Positions 7,313 to 14,219 of a stretch of DNA of 19,930 nucleotides are shown one piece after another. Position 1 is the stretch's first letter. The number at the start of each line of letters is the position of its first letter. The DNA is from Ruminococcus sp. UBA3800 (lineage in GTDB: Bacteria; Bacillota; Clostridia; Oscillospirales; Ruminococcaceae), in assembly GCA_002368715.1 (NCBI GenBank), contig DFEO01000028.1, forward strand, positions 1 through 19,930. Reading direction: 5' to 3'. The notes under the pieces are model-generated. The model was not told the DNA's origin. It searched no databases and saw only the letters and a list, made by a program, of their open reading frames with translations. Position numbers and translations under genes: made by a program.

Positions 7313-8451
7313 TAAGGATAGTTTTGTCGGTGCTTTTGTCATTTGCCGCAGCTGTGTTTATGCCGCTGTGTGCCCATGCCGAGGGCGCCGACAGCGCCGA
7401 CAGCAGCGCCGAGTATGAAAGCATAATAAGAGAGGTCAACGAGCGCCTTTCGGGAGCAGGCGGCGAACGGGCGCAGGCCTTTTTTGAAAAACAGGATATC
7501 TCGGCCGCAAAGCCGCAGAACATAACCGCACTATCTCCAAAGACCGTTCTCGGCTCGGTCTGGGACAGCTTTGTGTCGTCGCTCTCGGGGCCGGTAAGAG
7601 TGCTTGGCCGCCTTATCGCTGCGGCTGCCGTCTGCGTTATGATAAAGGGGCTCTCGCCGTCCGGGGGCACTGCGTCCGCTTTTTCAACAGTGTCGGCACT
7701 TGTGTGTATGCTCATAATAAGCGACAGCCTGACGGCAAGCCTTGGCGCTATGCTCTCGGCGCTTGAAGATATGAACACCTTTATGGTGACCTACATACCC
7801 GTTTTCGCAGGGCTTTCCACGGCAGGCGGCCATGCAGCCTCGGCGGCAGGCTATTACTCCGTTATGTTCTTTGTCTGCGAGATGATGGCGTGGGCTGCAA
7901 ACAAGGTGCTTGTGCCGCTGATATCCTGCGTTACAGCACTGTCCGTCGTCTCGGCGCTCAGCCCTGTGCTTGACCTGTCAAAGAGCGCAGCTGCGATAAA
8001 GACCTTTGTCACAAGAGCACTCGGATTTATAATGCTGATATTCACGTTCCTTGTCACGGTCACGGGCCTTACGGGCAATGCTGCCGACACCATTGGCACA
8101 AAGGCTGTGCGCTTTGCCGCTTCAAGCTTCATCCCCGTCATCGGCGGCTCGGTGTCCGAAGCCTACTCGGCTGTGCGCTCGAGCCTTGGCGTCATCCGCA
8201 CGAGCGTCGGAGCTATCGGCCTTATTACCGTGTTCATCATAGTGCTGCGGCCGCTTATGACGGTGATAGCGCTGAGGCTTGCCCTGAGCCTTGCCGAGAG
8301 CGTCCACCGTATGTTCTCGCTGGAAAGCTCGTCCCTTGTCCTTTCGGGTATAGGCTCGGTGCTCTCGATCGCAATGAGCGTTATTGTCGCCTGCTCTATG
8401 TTTTTTATCACAGCCACAGCCGTCGTTATGCTCACTGCCGCAGGAGGTTGA
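7309..8451 (+). CDS. spoIIIAE: Stage III sporulation protein AE
   Basis: This 380-residue polytopic membrane protein begins with a probable signal peptide (hydrophobic residues 4-22, with AHA at 22-24 before a Glu/Ser-rich stretch). A soluble segment and about seven to eight hydrophobic helices follow. The Bacillus homologue has about 399 residues. The frame is open upstream, but ATG 7309 overlaps the spoIIIAD stop (ATGA) and gives the expected signal peptide, so it is preferred. SpoIIIAE is the largest membrane subunit of the channel complex and resembles transporter permeases. No frameshift or truncation is seen. Confidence 0.94.
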   Translation: MIRIVLSVLLSFAAAVFMPLCAHAEGADSADSSAEYESIIREVNERLSGAGGERAQAFFEKQDISAAKPQNITALSPKTVLGSVWDSFVSSLSGPVRVLGRLIAAAAVCVMIKGLSPSGGTASAFSTVSALVCMLIISDSLTASLGAMLSALEDMNTFMVTYIPVFAGLSTAGGHAASAAGYYSVMFFVCEMMAWAANKVLVPLISCVTALSVVSALSPVLDLSKSAAAIKTFVTRALGFIMLIFTFLVTVTGLTGNAADTIGTKAVRFAASSFIPVIGGSVSEAYSAVRSSLGVIRTSVGAIGLITVFIIVLRPLMTVIALRLALSLAESVHRMFSLESSSLVLSGIGSVLSIAMSVIVACSMFFITATAVVMLTAAGG

Positions 8452-8466
8452 TATGCAGATATGCAG
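8451..8466 (+). repeat. 8-bp tandem duplication at the spoIIIAF start
   Basis: ATATGCAG occurs twice in direct tandem (8451-8458 and 8459-8466) between the GGAGG ribosome site (8443-8447) and the body of spoIIIAF. It creates two ATG codons: 8453, five bases from the ribosome site but out of frame with spoIIIAF, and 8461, in frame but 13 bases away. Confidence 0.85.
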
Positions 8467-8967
8467 ACAATAAGATCGGTCATTTACATAGCCTGCATAG
8501 TCGGGCTGATATCGTCGGCGGTGGGCTCTGCCGCCCCTCACGGGAGCATATCGGGATACCTTACGCCGATAATGGCGTGCATCCTTGTGCTTTGCTGTGC
8601 ATCCCCCTTTCTTGAAAACGGCTTTACTCTCGATGTCCCCGACCTTGACACTCCCCGGGGCGACATCACCGATAAGGCTCTGGCAGAGCTTTCCGACCGC
8701 TGTTATCTCAGTGCCGCCGAGCGTGAGACAGCAGCCTATTTCAATGACAAATTTCAAAAAGCAGGGATAAAGGGAGCTTACGCAGTAATAACGGCAGACT
8801 TCGATGAATACAATGATATCGTGATAACAAGGGTGAGCATAAGCGGTGCAAGGGCGGCAGACAAAGACAAACTGAGATCCCTTGTCACAGCCGATATCAC
8901 GGGCTGTGAGATAGTTTTTGAAAACAGCGGAGCTGATGACGATGAACAAAAACAGATCGCCCCTTAG
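8461..8967 (+). CDS. spoIIIAF: Stage III sporulation protein AF
   Basis: This 168-residue protein has two N-terminal membrane helices (SVIYIACIVGLISSAVG and TPIMACILVLCCASPFL) and a soluble C-terminal domain, probably in the intermembrane space. It is somewhat shorter than the Bacillus protein (about 206). The domain is related to ring-forming parts of secretion systems. The in-frame ATG 8461 lies 13 bases from GGAGG because of an 8-bp duplication. The better-placed ATG at 8453 encodes only six codons and stops at 8473, so initiation may be reduced or depend on reinitiation. The 3' end overlaps spoIIIAG by 26 bases. Confidence 0.9.
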   Translation: MQTIRSVIYIACIVGLISSAVGSAAPHGSISGYLTPIMACILVLCCASPFLENGFTLDVPDLDTPRGDITDKALAELSDRCYLSAAERETAAYFNDKFQKAGIKGAYAVITADFDEYNDIVITRVSISGARAADKDKLRSLVTADITGCEIVFENSGADDDEQKQIAP

Positions 8968-9484
8968 CGGCCTTCTCGGGAAGCAAAACAGATACAAGCT
9001 CATCATAGCGCTCGGGGTGATAGGCATAGCGCTCATCTTCCTTTCGGACATCCTGGCCGGGCACAGCAGCGAACAGGATGCAGCAGCTGAGGCGCAGACC
9101 ACGAACGAGGACCCCGATGAGTATGCGAGGGTGACAGAGAAAAACCTTTGCAGGATCCTTTCACGGATAGAATCGGTGGGCAGGTGCGAGGTGATGGTGA
9201 CCGTCGGCTCGGCAACAGAGTATGTTTATGCCGAGAACACCGACAGGACCACCGACACCGCCGACGGCAGCACCCGTGAGAGCCTGAGGAGCGAGGTGGT
9301 CTTTACCGAGGAGGGCGGCAGCAGGCAGGCGCTTGTGAAAAAGATAATAAGGCCGCAGATAAGCGGAGTGATAGTGGTCTGTGAGGGTGCAGGCGACGTT
9401 AAGGTAAGAGAGAGGGTGATAAATGCGGTGTCAAAGCTTCTGGACATACCGAGTGCGAATATCTGTGTCGAGCGCAGAAAATAA
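8942..9484 (+). CDS. spoIIIAG: Stage III sporulation protein AG
   Basis: This protein of about 180 residues has a short cytoplasmic N terminus, one membrane helix (about residues 19-39, LIIALGVIGIALIFLSDILA) and an outside domain with a ring-building-like fold. The later stretch ISGVIVVCEGAGDVKVRERV is characteristic of SpoIIIAG. In Bacillus it forms a large ring in the space between the two membranes. ATG 8942 is chosen because GGAG at 8929-8932 lies nine bases upstream. ATG 8936 (spacing three) and TTG 8918 are alternatives. The start lies inside spoIIIAF, so translation is coupled. Confidence 0.93.
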   Translation: MNKNRSPLSGLLGKQNRYKLIIALGVIGIALIFLSDILAGHSSEQDAAAEAQTTNEDPDEYARVTEKNLCRILSRIESVGRCEVMVTVGSATEYVYAENTDRTTDTADGSTRESLRSEVVFTEEGGSRQALVKKIIRPQISGVIVVCEGAGDVKVRERVINAVSKLLDIPSANICVERRK

Positions 9485-9506
9485 ATAAGAGAAAGAGGTA
9501 ACAAAG

Positions 9507-10049
9507 ATGAAAAAACCAACACTGATAATAGGCAAAAGACAGCTCCTGCTCGCAGGGATGACGCTTGTGCTGGGGGCAGCCGTTTACGTCAATTATACCT
9601 ACTCGTCGGCAGGCACCGACATCAAGAAGACCGATGCGGTAAAGAGCCGCAGCGTAAGCTACGGTGAAGCGGAGCTTGTGAGCACAGACAGCGCCGCCGA
9701 CTATTTCTCGCAGGTGAGGATAGAGAAGATGAATTCGAGGGACGAAGCGGTGCAGACGCTCAAAAGCATCATCGGCGGAGGCGATGCGACTCCCGAGGAA
9801 AAGGCTGTTGCCGAGCAGAGCGCCCAGGCAATGGCGAGCCTTATGGAGTCGGAGAGCAAGGTGGAGAGCCTGGTCAAGGCAGCAGGCTTTGAGGAATGCG
9901 TGGTCTATCTTGACGGCAAGAACGCCGATGTGGTGGTGAAGACCGAAAGCGAAGGGCTTCAGTCCTCGGAGGCCGCACAGATAAAAGACATTATCCTCAG
10001 TCAGGTCACGGTGCCGAACGAGAATATACGGATATACGACGTGAACTGA
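9507..10049 (+). CDS. spoIIIAH: Stage III sporulation protein AH
   Basis: This 180-residue protein has one N-terminal membrane helix (about residues 12-31) and an outside C-terminal domain of the YscJ/FliF ring type (ending VTVPNENIRIYDVN). A charged, Glu-rich linker (ATPEEKAVAEQSAQAMASLM) precedes that domain. SpoIIIAH binds forespore SpoIIQ across the intermembrane space to join the two halves of the channel. The ATG follows GAGGT at seven bases. It is the last gene of the operon. In Bacillus accB and accC follow; here the next gene is yqhY. Confidence 0.93.
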   Translation: MKKPTLIIGKRQLLLAGMTLVLGAAVYVNYTYSSAGTDIKKTDAVKSRSVSYGEAELVSTDSAADYFSQVRIEKMNSRDEAVQTLKSIIGGGDATPEEKAVAEQSAQAMASLMESESKVESLVKAAGFEECVVYLDGKNADVVVKTESEGLQSSEAAQIKDIILSQVTVPNENIRIYDVN

Positions 10050-10064
10050 ATAAATATTAAAAAA

Positions 10065-10148
10065 AAGAAAAATCCTTCAAAAATACTTGTAACGTATTGA
10101 AAAATATGTTATAATGACTTTAAGTATGATTTTGAAGGATCTTTTCTT
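10065..10148. repeat. Long inverted repeat framing the yqhY promoter
   Basis: ATCCTTCAAAA (10072-10082) is the exact reverse complement of TTTTGAAGGAT (10130-10140). Allowing one bulged C (10141), seven more pairs form between 10065-10071 and 10142-10148, giving an 18-bp stem with a 47-base loop. The loop holds the -35 and -10 boxes of the yqhY promoter. The right arm is T-rich and ends three bases before GGAGG. It may act as a weak terminator of spoIIIA, a structure masking the ribosome site on read-through RNA, or a protein-binding operator. Confidence 0.75.
10087..10115 (+). promoter_or_regulatory. Sigma-A promoter for the yqhY-recN gene set
   Basis: TTGTAA at 10087-10092 and TATAAT at 10110-10115 are separated by 17 bases, with TGT just before TATAAT (extended -10). 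Transcription should start near 10122, leaving a leader of about 40 bases before the yqhY ATG. The only other obvious promoters in the window drive the divergent operons, so this one probably serves the long housekeeping run. Confidence 0.8.
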
Positions 10149-10163
10149 ATTGGAGGTAATTTT

Positions 10164-10520
10164 ATGAGCGACGTTGTAAAGAACACCGGCAAGAGCCTGC
10201 ACATAAGTCAGGACGTTATCGCAAGGATAATCACCAACACCGTCAGCGAGATCGAGGGTGTGAGCAGGATAGCTCCTGTTATGAAGAGCCCGAGACAGAT
10301 CTGGCTCAGGCAGGAGAACTTCGGCAACATCAGGATAGGTCTTGTGGACGATGTGCTTTCGGTCACTATCGGCGTCATACTTGACGAAAACGCAAAGGCT
10401 GTTCTTGCGGCCGAGGAGGTACAGGAAAAAGTCAAGAGCGCTGTACAGAATATGCTGGGGCTCACGGTGGCAAAGGTGAATGTAAATGTCTGCGGCATCG
10501 AAACGGCAGCCAGAGAATAA
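10164..10520 (+). CDS. yqhY: Asp23/Gls24 family protein YqhY
   Basis: This 118-residue soluble protein of the Asp23 (DUF322) family contains LHISQDVIARIITNTVSEIEGV near the start and VQEKVKSAVQNMLGL before a final VNVNVCGIE. It corresponds by sequence type and place to Bacillus YqhY, which is encoded between the acc genes and nusB and is linked to control of acetyl-CoA carboxylase. Here accB and accC are absent upstream. The ATG lies seven bases after GGAGG (10152-10156) and just behind an inverted repeat and promoter. The function in this organism is inferred only. Confidence 0.88.
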   Translation: MSDVVKNTGKSLHISQDVIARIITNTVSEIEGVSRIAPVMKSPRQIWLRQENFGNIRIGLVDDVLSVTIGVILDENAKAVLAAEEVQEKVKSAVQNMLGLTVAKVNVNVCGIETAARE

Positions 10521-10537
10521 GCTTGGGAGAGTACACA

Positions 10538-10969
10538 GTGGGAGCAGTGGGAAAAGTGGAACTTAAAAGAAGACAGATCAGAGAAGCGGCATTTTTGCTT
10601 TGCTATGAGAGGATCTTTAGGACGGACGAGCCTCTGGAGAGCATTTTTGACAATGCAAGAGAGGTGGATGTATTTCCGTTCAATGAGGAAGTCGAGGGGC
10701 TTGTCAGGGGCGTTGACGCCAAGAAGGATGAGCTCGACGAGGTGATATCGAGATTCAGCAACAAAAGAGCGCTGTCGAGGATACCTAAGATAAATCTTGC
10801 TATCCTTCGTCTGGCGATCTATGAGGCGGCTTATGTTGACAGCGTGCCTGTAAATGTTGCGATAAGCGAGGCGGTCTCGCTTGCAGGAAATTACACCTTC
10901 GGCTCCGATGTATCGTTTGTAAACGGAGTGCTGGGCTCTTATTCAAAGAGCTTGCAGGATCAGGGATAG
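10538..10969 (+). CDS. nusB: Transcription antitermination factor NusB
   Basis: This all-helical RNA-binding protein of about 143 residues joins NusE (ribosomal protein S10) at boxA of rRNA leaders to prevent early termination. The family core is clear: KRRQIREAAFLL at the start, then INLAILRLAIYEAAY, PVNVAISEAVSLAG and FVNGVLGSY. There is no ATG near the N terminus. GTG 10538 is chosen because GGGAG (10525-10529) is eight bases upstream. In-frame TTG 10523 and GTG 10547 or 10556 are alternatives that change only poorly conserved residues. The gene lies just after yqhY, as in many Firmicutes. Confidence 0.92.
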   Translation: MGAVGKVELKRRQIREAAFLLCYERIFRTDEPLESIFDNAREVDVFPFNEEVEGLVRGVDAKKDELDEVISRFSNKRALSRIPKINLAILRLAIYEAAYVDSVPVNVAISEAVSLAGNYTFGSDVSFVNGVLGSYSKSLQDQG

Positions 10970-10972
10970 CGT

Positions 10973-11908
10973 ATGAGTATAATCGCAGGGTTTGACACGA
11001 GCAACTACACCACCTCGGCGGCAGTGCTGGACACCTCTGATATGAGTGTCCGCAATGTAAGACAGCTGCTGCCCGTGAAAAGCGGCGAGAGAGGGCTGCG
11101 TCAGTCGGATGCGGTGTTTCTTCACACAAGAGAGCTGCCGAAGATAATGAAGGAAGCTTTTTCAGACATCGGTCACTTCGATGCCTGTGGGTGTTCGTGT
11201 GCTCCGAGAATGATCCCGGGGTCTTATATGCCCTGCTTTCTGGCAGGTGTCAGTGCTGCCGCAGCGTTTTCGATGGGGGCGGGGTGCGAGCTGTTTCTGA
11301 CCTCTCACCAGACGGGCCATATCCTGGCGGCGCTTTATTCCTGCAAAAGGCTTGACCTTCTTAAAAGCCAAAAGCCGTTTGCTGCCTTTCATGTCAGCGG
11401 CGGAACTACCGACATCCTTATGTGTACTCCCGACAGTGAGCATAACGTAAGGATAGAGCGCATAGGCGGCACCTCGGACTTAAACGCAGGTCAGGCTATC
11501 GACCGCTGCGGTGTGAGACTGGGGATCGGCTTTCCGTGCGGCGCAGAAATGGAAAAGCTGGCAGAGCAGAGCTTTGTCGGCTTTGATATAAAGCCTGCGG
11601 TCAAGGGGCTTTACTGCTCGCTGTCGGGGCTTGAGAACAAGTGTATGAATCTCATCCGGTCGGGGGCTGAAAAAAAGGATATCGCAAAATACTGCATCGA
11701 CAGTGTGTGCTCGGCGCTCGAAGCGCTGACAGCTGCGCTTTTGGAAAAATACCCGGGGATAGACATAATCTATGCGGGGGGCGTTATGTCAAACAGGAGC
11801 ATAAACAAGCGCCTTTCACAATACGGCAGCTTTGCCGCACCCGAGTTTTCTGCCGACAATGCGGTCGGCACAGCCGTTTTTGCAGCACTGAAGAAGGGAC
11901 TGATATAG
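10973..11908 (+). CDS. TsaD/Kae1-like paralogue (peptidase M22-type ASKHA protein)
   Basis: This 311-residue protein has the fold signature of TsaD (Gcp/YgjD). It has the metal-binding pair His112 and His116 in SHQTGHI, SGGTTDI at about 142-148, DLNAGQAIDRCGVRLG where TsaD has its nucleotide-binding DxxGxxxD stretch, AGGVMSNRSINKRL, and Asp295 in ADNAVGTAVFA. However, the TsaD N-terminal signature DTSCDET is replaced by DTSNYTTS and the chain is about 25 residues shorter. It is therefore probably not the tRNA t6A synthase itself but a clostridial paralogue of unknown substrate. It starts three bases after nusB and ends two bases before xseA. ATP and metal binding are inferred from conserved positions. 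Confidence 0.82.
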   Translation: MSIIAGFDTSNYTTSAAVLDTSDMSVRNVRQLLPVKSGERGLRQSDAVFLHTRELPKIMKEAFSDIGHFDACGCSCAPRMIPGSYMPCFLAGVSAAAAFSMGAGCELFLTSHQTGHILAALYSCKRLDLLKSQKPFAAFHVSGGTTDILMCTPDSEHNVRIERIGGTSDLNAGQAIDRCGVRLGIGFPCGAEMEKLAEQSFVGFDIKPAVKGLYCSLSGLENKCMNLIRSGAEKKDIAKYCIDSVCSALEALTAALLEKYPGIDIIYAGGVMSNRSINKRLSQYGSFAAPEFSADNAVGTAVFAALKKGLI

Positions 11909-11909
11909 G

Positions 11910-13109
11910 TTGGGTTCTGTCCTGACTGTTACACAGCTCAATAAATACCTTTCGTTCAAGATAAAGGCCGACCCCAAGCTTATGGGGGTGGCTGTCAGGG
12001 GCGAGGTCTCAAATTTCAATATAAATTACAGATCGGGTCACGCATATTTTTCGCTGAAGGACGAGACTTCGGCGATCTCGTGCGTGATGTTTGCGTCAGC
12101 GGCTTCAAAGCTCAGGTTCGGGCCGGAGGACGGAATGAGCGTTATGGCGATAGGAAATGCCGGCGTTTATGAGCGCTCGGGCAGCTGCCAGATCATCGTT
12201 TCCGAAATGGTGCCTGCCGGGGCAGGTGCAGTTCATGTTTCGGTCGAGCAGACAAAGAAGGAGCTTGAAGCGCTCGGCGTTTTTGAGCAGGGACGAAAAA
12301 AGAAGATACCCCTTGTGCCGAAAAAGGTGGCTGTTGTCACATCGCCCACAGGGGCAGCCCTTCAGGATATGATCCGCATAACCGAAAGGCGGTATCCTGT
12401 CTGCGAGCTGCTCGTTTTTCCTGCGACGGTACAGGGCGAAGCAGCGCCGTCAAGCATCTGTGAGGCGATAAAAAAAGCCGACCTTTGCGGTGCCGACACG
12501 CTCATACTTGCCAGAGGGGGCGGCTCGGCGGAGGACCTTATGCCGTTTAACAGCCGTGAGGTCGTGCTTGCTGTGGCGGACTGTGAGACACCCGTGATAA
12601 CGGCTGTGGGTCACGAGACAGATACTACGCTTGCGGACTATGCCGCCGACCTGAGAGCGCCGACACCGTCGGCAGCGGCAGAGCTTGCCGTGCCGGACAG
12701 GAGCGAGATGATATCGGCTGTGGGAGCGCTCGAAAGAAGGCTGGGTGCGGCTGCGGATATGTGTATCTCGGAGCGTGAACACAGGCTCATGCAGCTCGAG
12801 TCGGCACTGATGCTCGGCTCTCCCGAAAAGCGCCTGAGCGATGCCGTGAACGGGCTGGCTTCGCTTGAAGGGCGGCTGAGAGCTGCGGCCGAAAGGCTGC
12901 TCGGAGAGTATGACGCAAGGATAAATGAGAGCGTGACGGTGCTTGAAGCGCTGAGCCCCTTTCGTGTGCTTTCAAGAGGCTACTCGCTCGTTTCCCGAGA
13001 GGGCAGTGCGGTAACGTCTGCGGCACAGCTTTCGCAGGGAGATAAAGTAACACTTCGTTTTGCCGACGGCTCGGCGGAGGCAGAGATCATGAGAATAAAC
13101 AAAGACTGA
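11910..13109 (+). CDS. xseA: Exodeoxyribonuclease VII large subunit
   Basis: This 399-residue nuclease subunit degrades single-stranded DNA to oligonucleotides together with XseB. It has an N-terminal OB-fold (VLTVTQLNKYLSFKIK, then SGHAYFSLKDETSAISCVMF), a central catalytic domain with TSPTGAALQDM, RGGGSAEDLMPFN and the signature beginning GHETDTTLADYAADLRAPTP (about residues 234-254), and a C-terminal helical coiled-coil region. TTG 11910 is the likely start since no ATG or GTG lies near the conserved VLTV motif. It begins two bases after the preceding stop, so coupling is likely. The length is at the short end of the family. Confidence 0.94.
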   Translation: MGSVLTVTQLNKYLSFKIKADPKLMGVAVRGEVSNFNINYRSGHAYFSLKDETSAISCVMFASAASKLRFGPEDGMSVMAIGNAGVYERSGSCQIIVSEMVPAGAGAVHVSVEQTKKELEALGVFEQGRKKKIPLVPKKVAVVTSPTGAALQDMIRITERRYPVCELLVFPATVQGEAAPSSICEAIKKADLCGADTLILARGGGSAEDLMPFNSREVVLAVADCETPVITAVGHETDTTLADYAADLRAPTPSAAAELAVPDRSEMISAVGALERRLGAAADMCISEREHRLMQLESALMLGSPEKRLSDAVNGLASLEGRLRAAAERLLGEYDARINESVTVLEALSPFRVLSRGYSLVSREGSAVTSAAQLSQGDKVTLRFADGSAEAEIMRINKD

Positions 13110-13119
13110 CGGTGATAGA

Positions 13120-13308
13120 ATGACATTTGAACAGAAGCTTGAAAAGCTTGGGGACATAGTTTCAAGGCTTGAAAACGAAAAGCCGGAGCTGGGAGATGCG
13201 CTGGACCTTTATAAAGAGGGGATAGCCCTTTGCGCCGAGTGTAAAAAGGAGCTCGAGCAGGCAAGACTGACTGTGAAGAATATGGACGGTGAAAAGACCG
13301 ATGAATGA
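13120..13308 (+). CDS. xseB: Exodeoxyribonuclease VII small subunit
   Basis: This 62-residue helical protein has the XseB pattern: FEQKLEKLGDIVSRLE, then ELGDALDLYKEGIALC, then a charged C-terminal helix. It forms exonuclease VII with XseA, several small subunits per large one. It starts ten bases after xseA. Its last codons overlap the ispA start (ATGAATGA), so xseB and ispA are translationally coupled. The length is normal for the family. Confidence 0.93.
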   Translation: MTFEQKLEKLGDIVSRLENEKPELGDALDLYKEGIALCAECKKELEQARLTVKNMDGEKTDE

Positions 13309-14194
13309 TATGAACAAGGCAAGACTCGAATATTATATCGAGCTGGTCGAGGCGGAGCTTAAAAAATTAACAGCTTCAAAGCCCGAGCTTCAGGGCGAGG
13401 TGGTAAAGGCTATGGAGCATTCGCTGCTTGCAGGCGGCAAAAGGCTCAGGCCTGTTTTGTGTATGGAGTTTGCCAGGATGTGCGGCGAGAAGAGACCCGA
13501 AAGATTTGCAAGGGTCGCAGCAAGTGTCGAGCTTATCCACACCTATTCGCTCATCCACGATGACCTGCCCTGTATGGACAACGACGATTATCGCAGAGGC
13601 AAGCCCTCGTGTCACAAGGCGTTCGGCGAGGATATAGCGCTGCTTGCAGGCGATGCGCTCAATTCCCTTGCGTTCGAGGTCATCTCGGATGCTGCCGTGT
13701 CGGGCGAGATACCCCCCGAGAGAGCGATAATGCTCGTGTCTGTCCTTTCAAAGGCGATAGGCACCGACGGCATGATAGGCGGTCAGGTGATAGACCTTAA
13801 AAGCGAAGGCAAGGATATCGACCTTGAAACGCTCAATGTGCTCCAGACCTGCAAGACAGGTGCGCTGATAGAGGCAGCCTGCGTTATGGGCGTCATCCTT
13901 TCGGGCAGGTTCGAGGCTGTGCCCTTTGCGGCAGATTATGCAAAGGCGCTCGGAAGAGCGTTCCAGATAGTCGATGACATACTTGACGTTACGGGAAGCT
14001 TCGAGAGCCTTGGCAAGCCGATAGGCAGCGACGAGCAGCAGCACAAGACCACCTATGTATCGCTTCTTGGGCTTGAACGCTCACAGGCGATAGCAAAGCA
14101 GCTTACCGTTGAGGCGCTCGGACATTTAAGATATTTTGAGGACTATGAATTTCTGTCTCAGCTGACACAGGAGCTTCTTGAAAGACAAAGCTGA
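13301..14194 (+). CDS. ispA: Geranylgeranyl/farnesyl diphosphate synthase
   Basis: This trans-isoprenyl diphosphate synthase of about 297 residues condenses isopentenyl diphosphate with allylic primers to make farnesyl (or related) diphosphate for quinones, undecaprenyl carrier and other isoprenoids. The first Asp-rich motif is DDLPCMD (Asp87, Asp88, Asp93), followed by RRGKPSCHK. The second is DDILD (Asp225, Asp226, Asp229). GGKRLRP and GMIGGQVID are also present. ATG 13301 is chosen for its overlap with the xseB stop; GTG 13289 and ATG 13310 are in-frame alternatives. The exact chain length of the product cannot be fixed from the sequence. The next gene supplies the same pathway. Confidence 0.94.
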   Translation: MNDMNKARLEYYIELVEAELKKLTASKPELQGEVVKAMEHSLLAGGKRLRPVLCMEFARMCGEKRPERFARVAASVELIHTYSLIHDDLPCMDNDDYRRGKPSCHKAFGEDIALLAGDALNSLAFEVISDAAVSGEIPPERAIMLVSVLSKAIGTDGMIGGQVIDLKSEGKDIDLETLNVLQTCKTGALIEAACVMGVILSGRFEAVPFAADYAKALGRAFQIVDDILDVTGSFESLGKPIGSDEQQHKTTYVSLLGLERSQAIAKQLTVEALGHLRYFEDYEFLSQLTQELLERQS

Positions 14195-14219
14195 GCTTTG
14201 ATTGGAGATCATTGGATCA

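Noticed and set aside
8122..9102. 326-codon open frame on the minus strand opposite spoIIIAE-spoIIIAG
   Set aside because: It crosses three real genes on the other strand, has a low-complexity His/Arg-rich product and no ribosome site.
10065..10148. Inverted repeat as the ends of a miniature mobile element
   Set aside because: No target-site duplication is evident, and the inside is a functional-looking promoter leading straight to the ribosome site. A regulatory role fits better.
10973..11908. Calling the M22-type gene tsaD
   Set aside because: The DTSCDET signature is missing and the chain is short, so the tRNA t6A function cannot be assumed.
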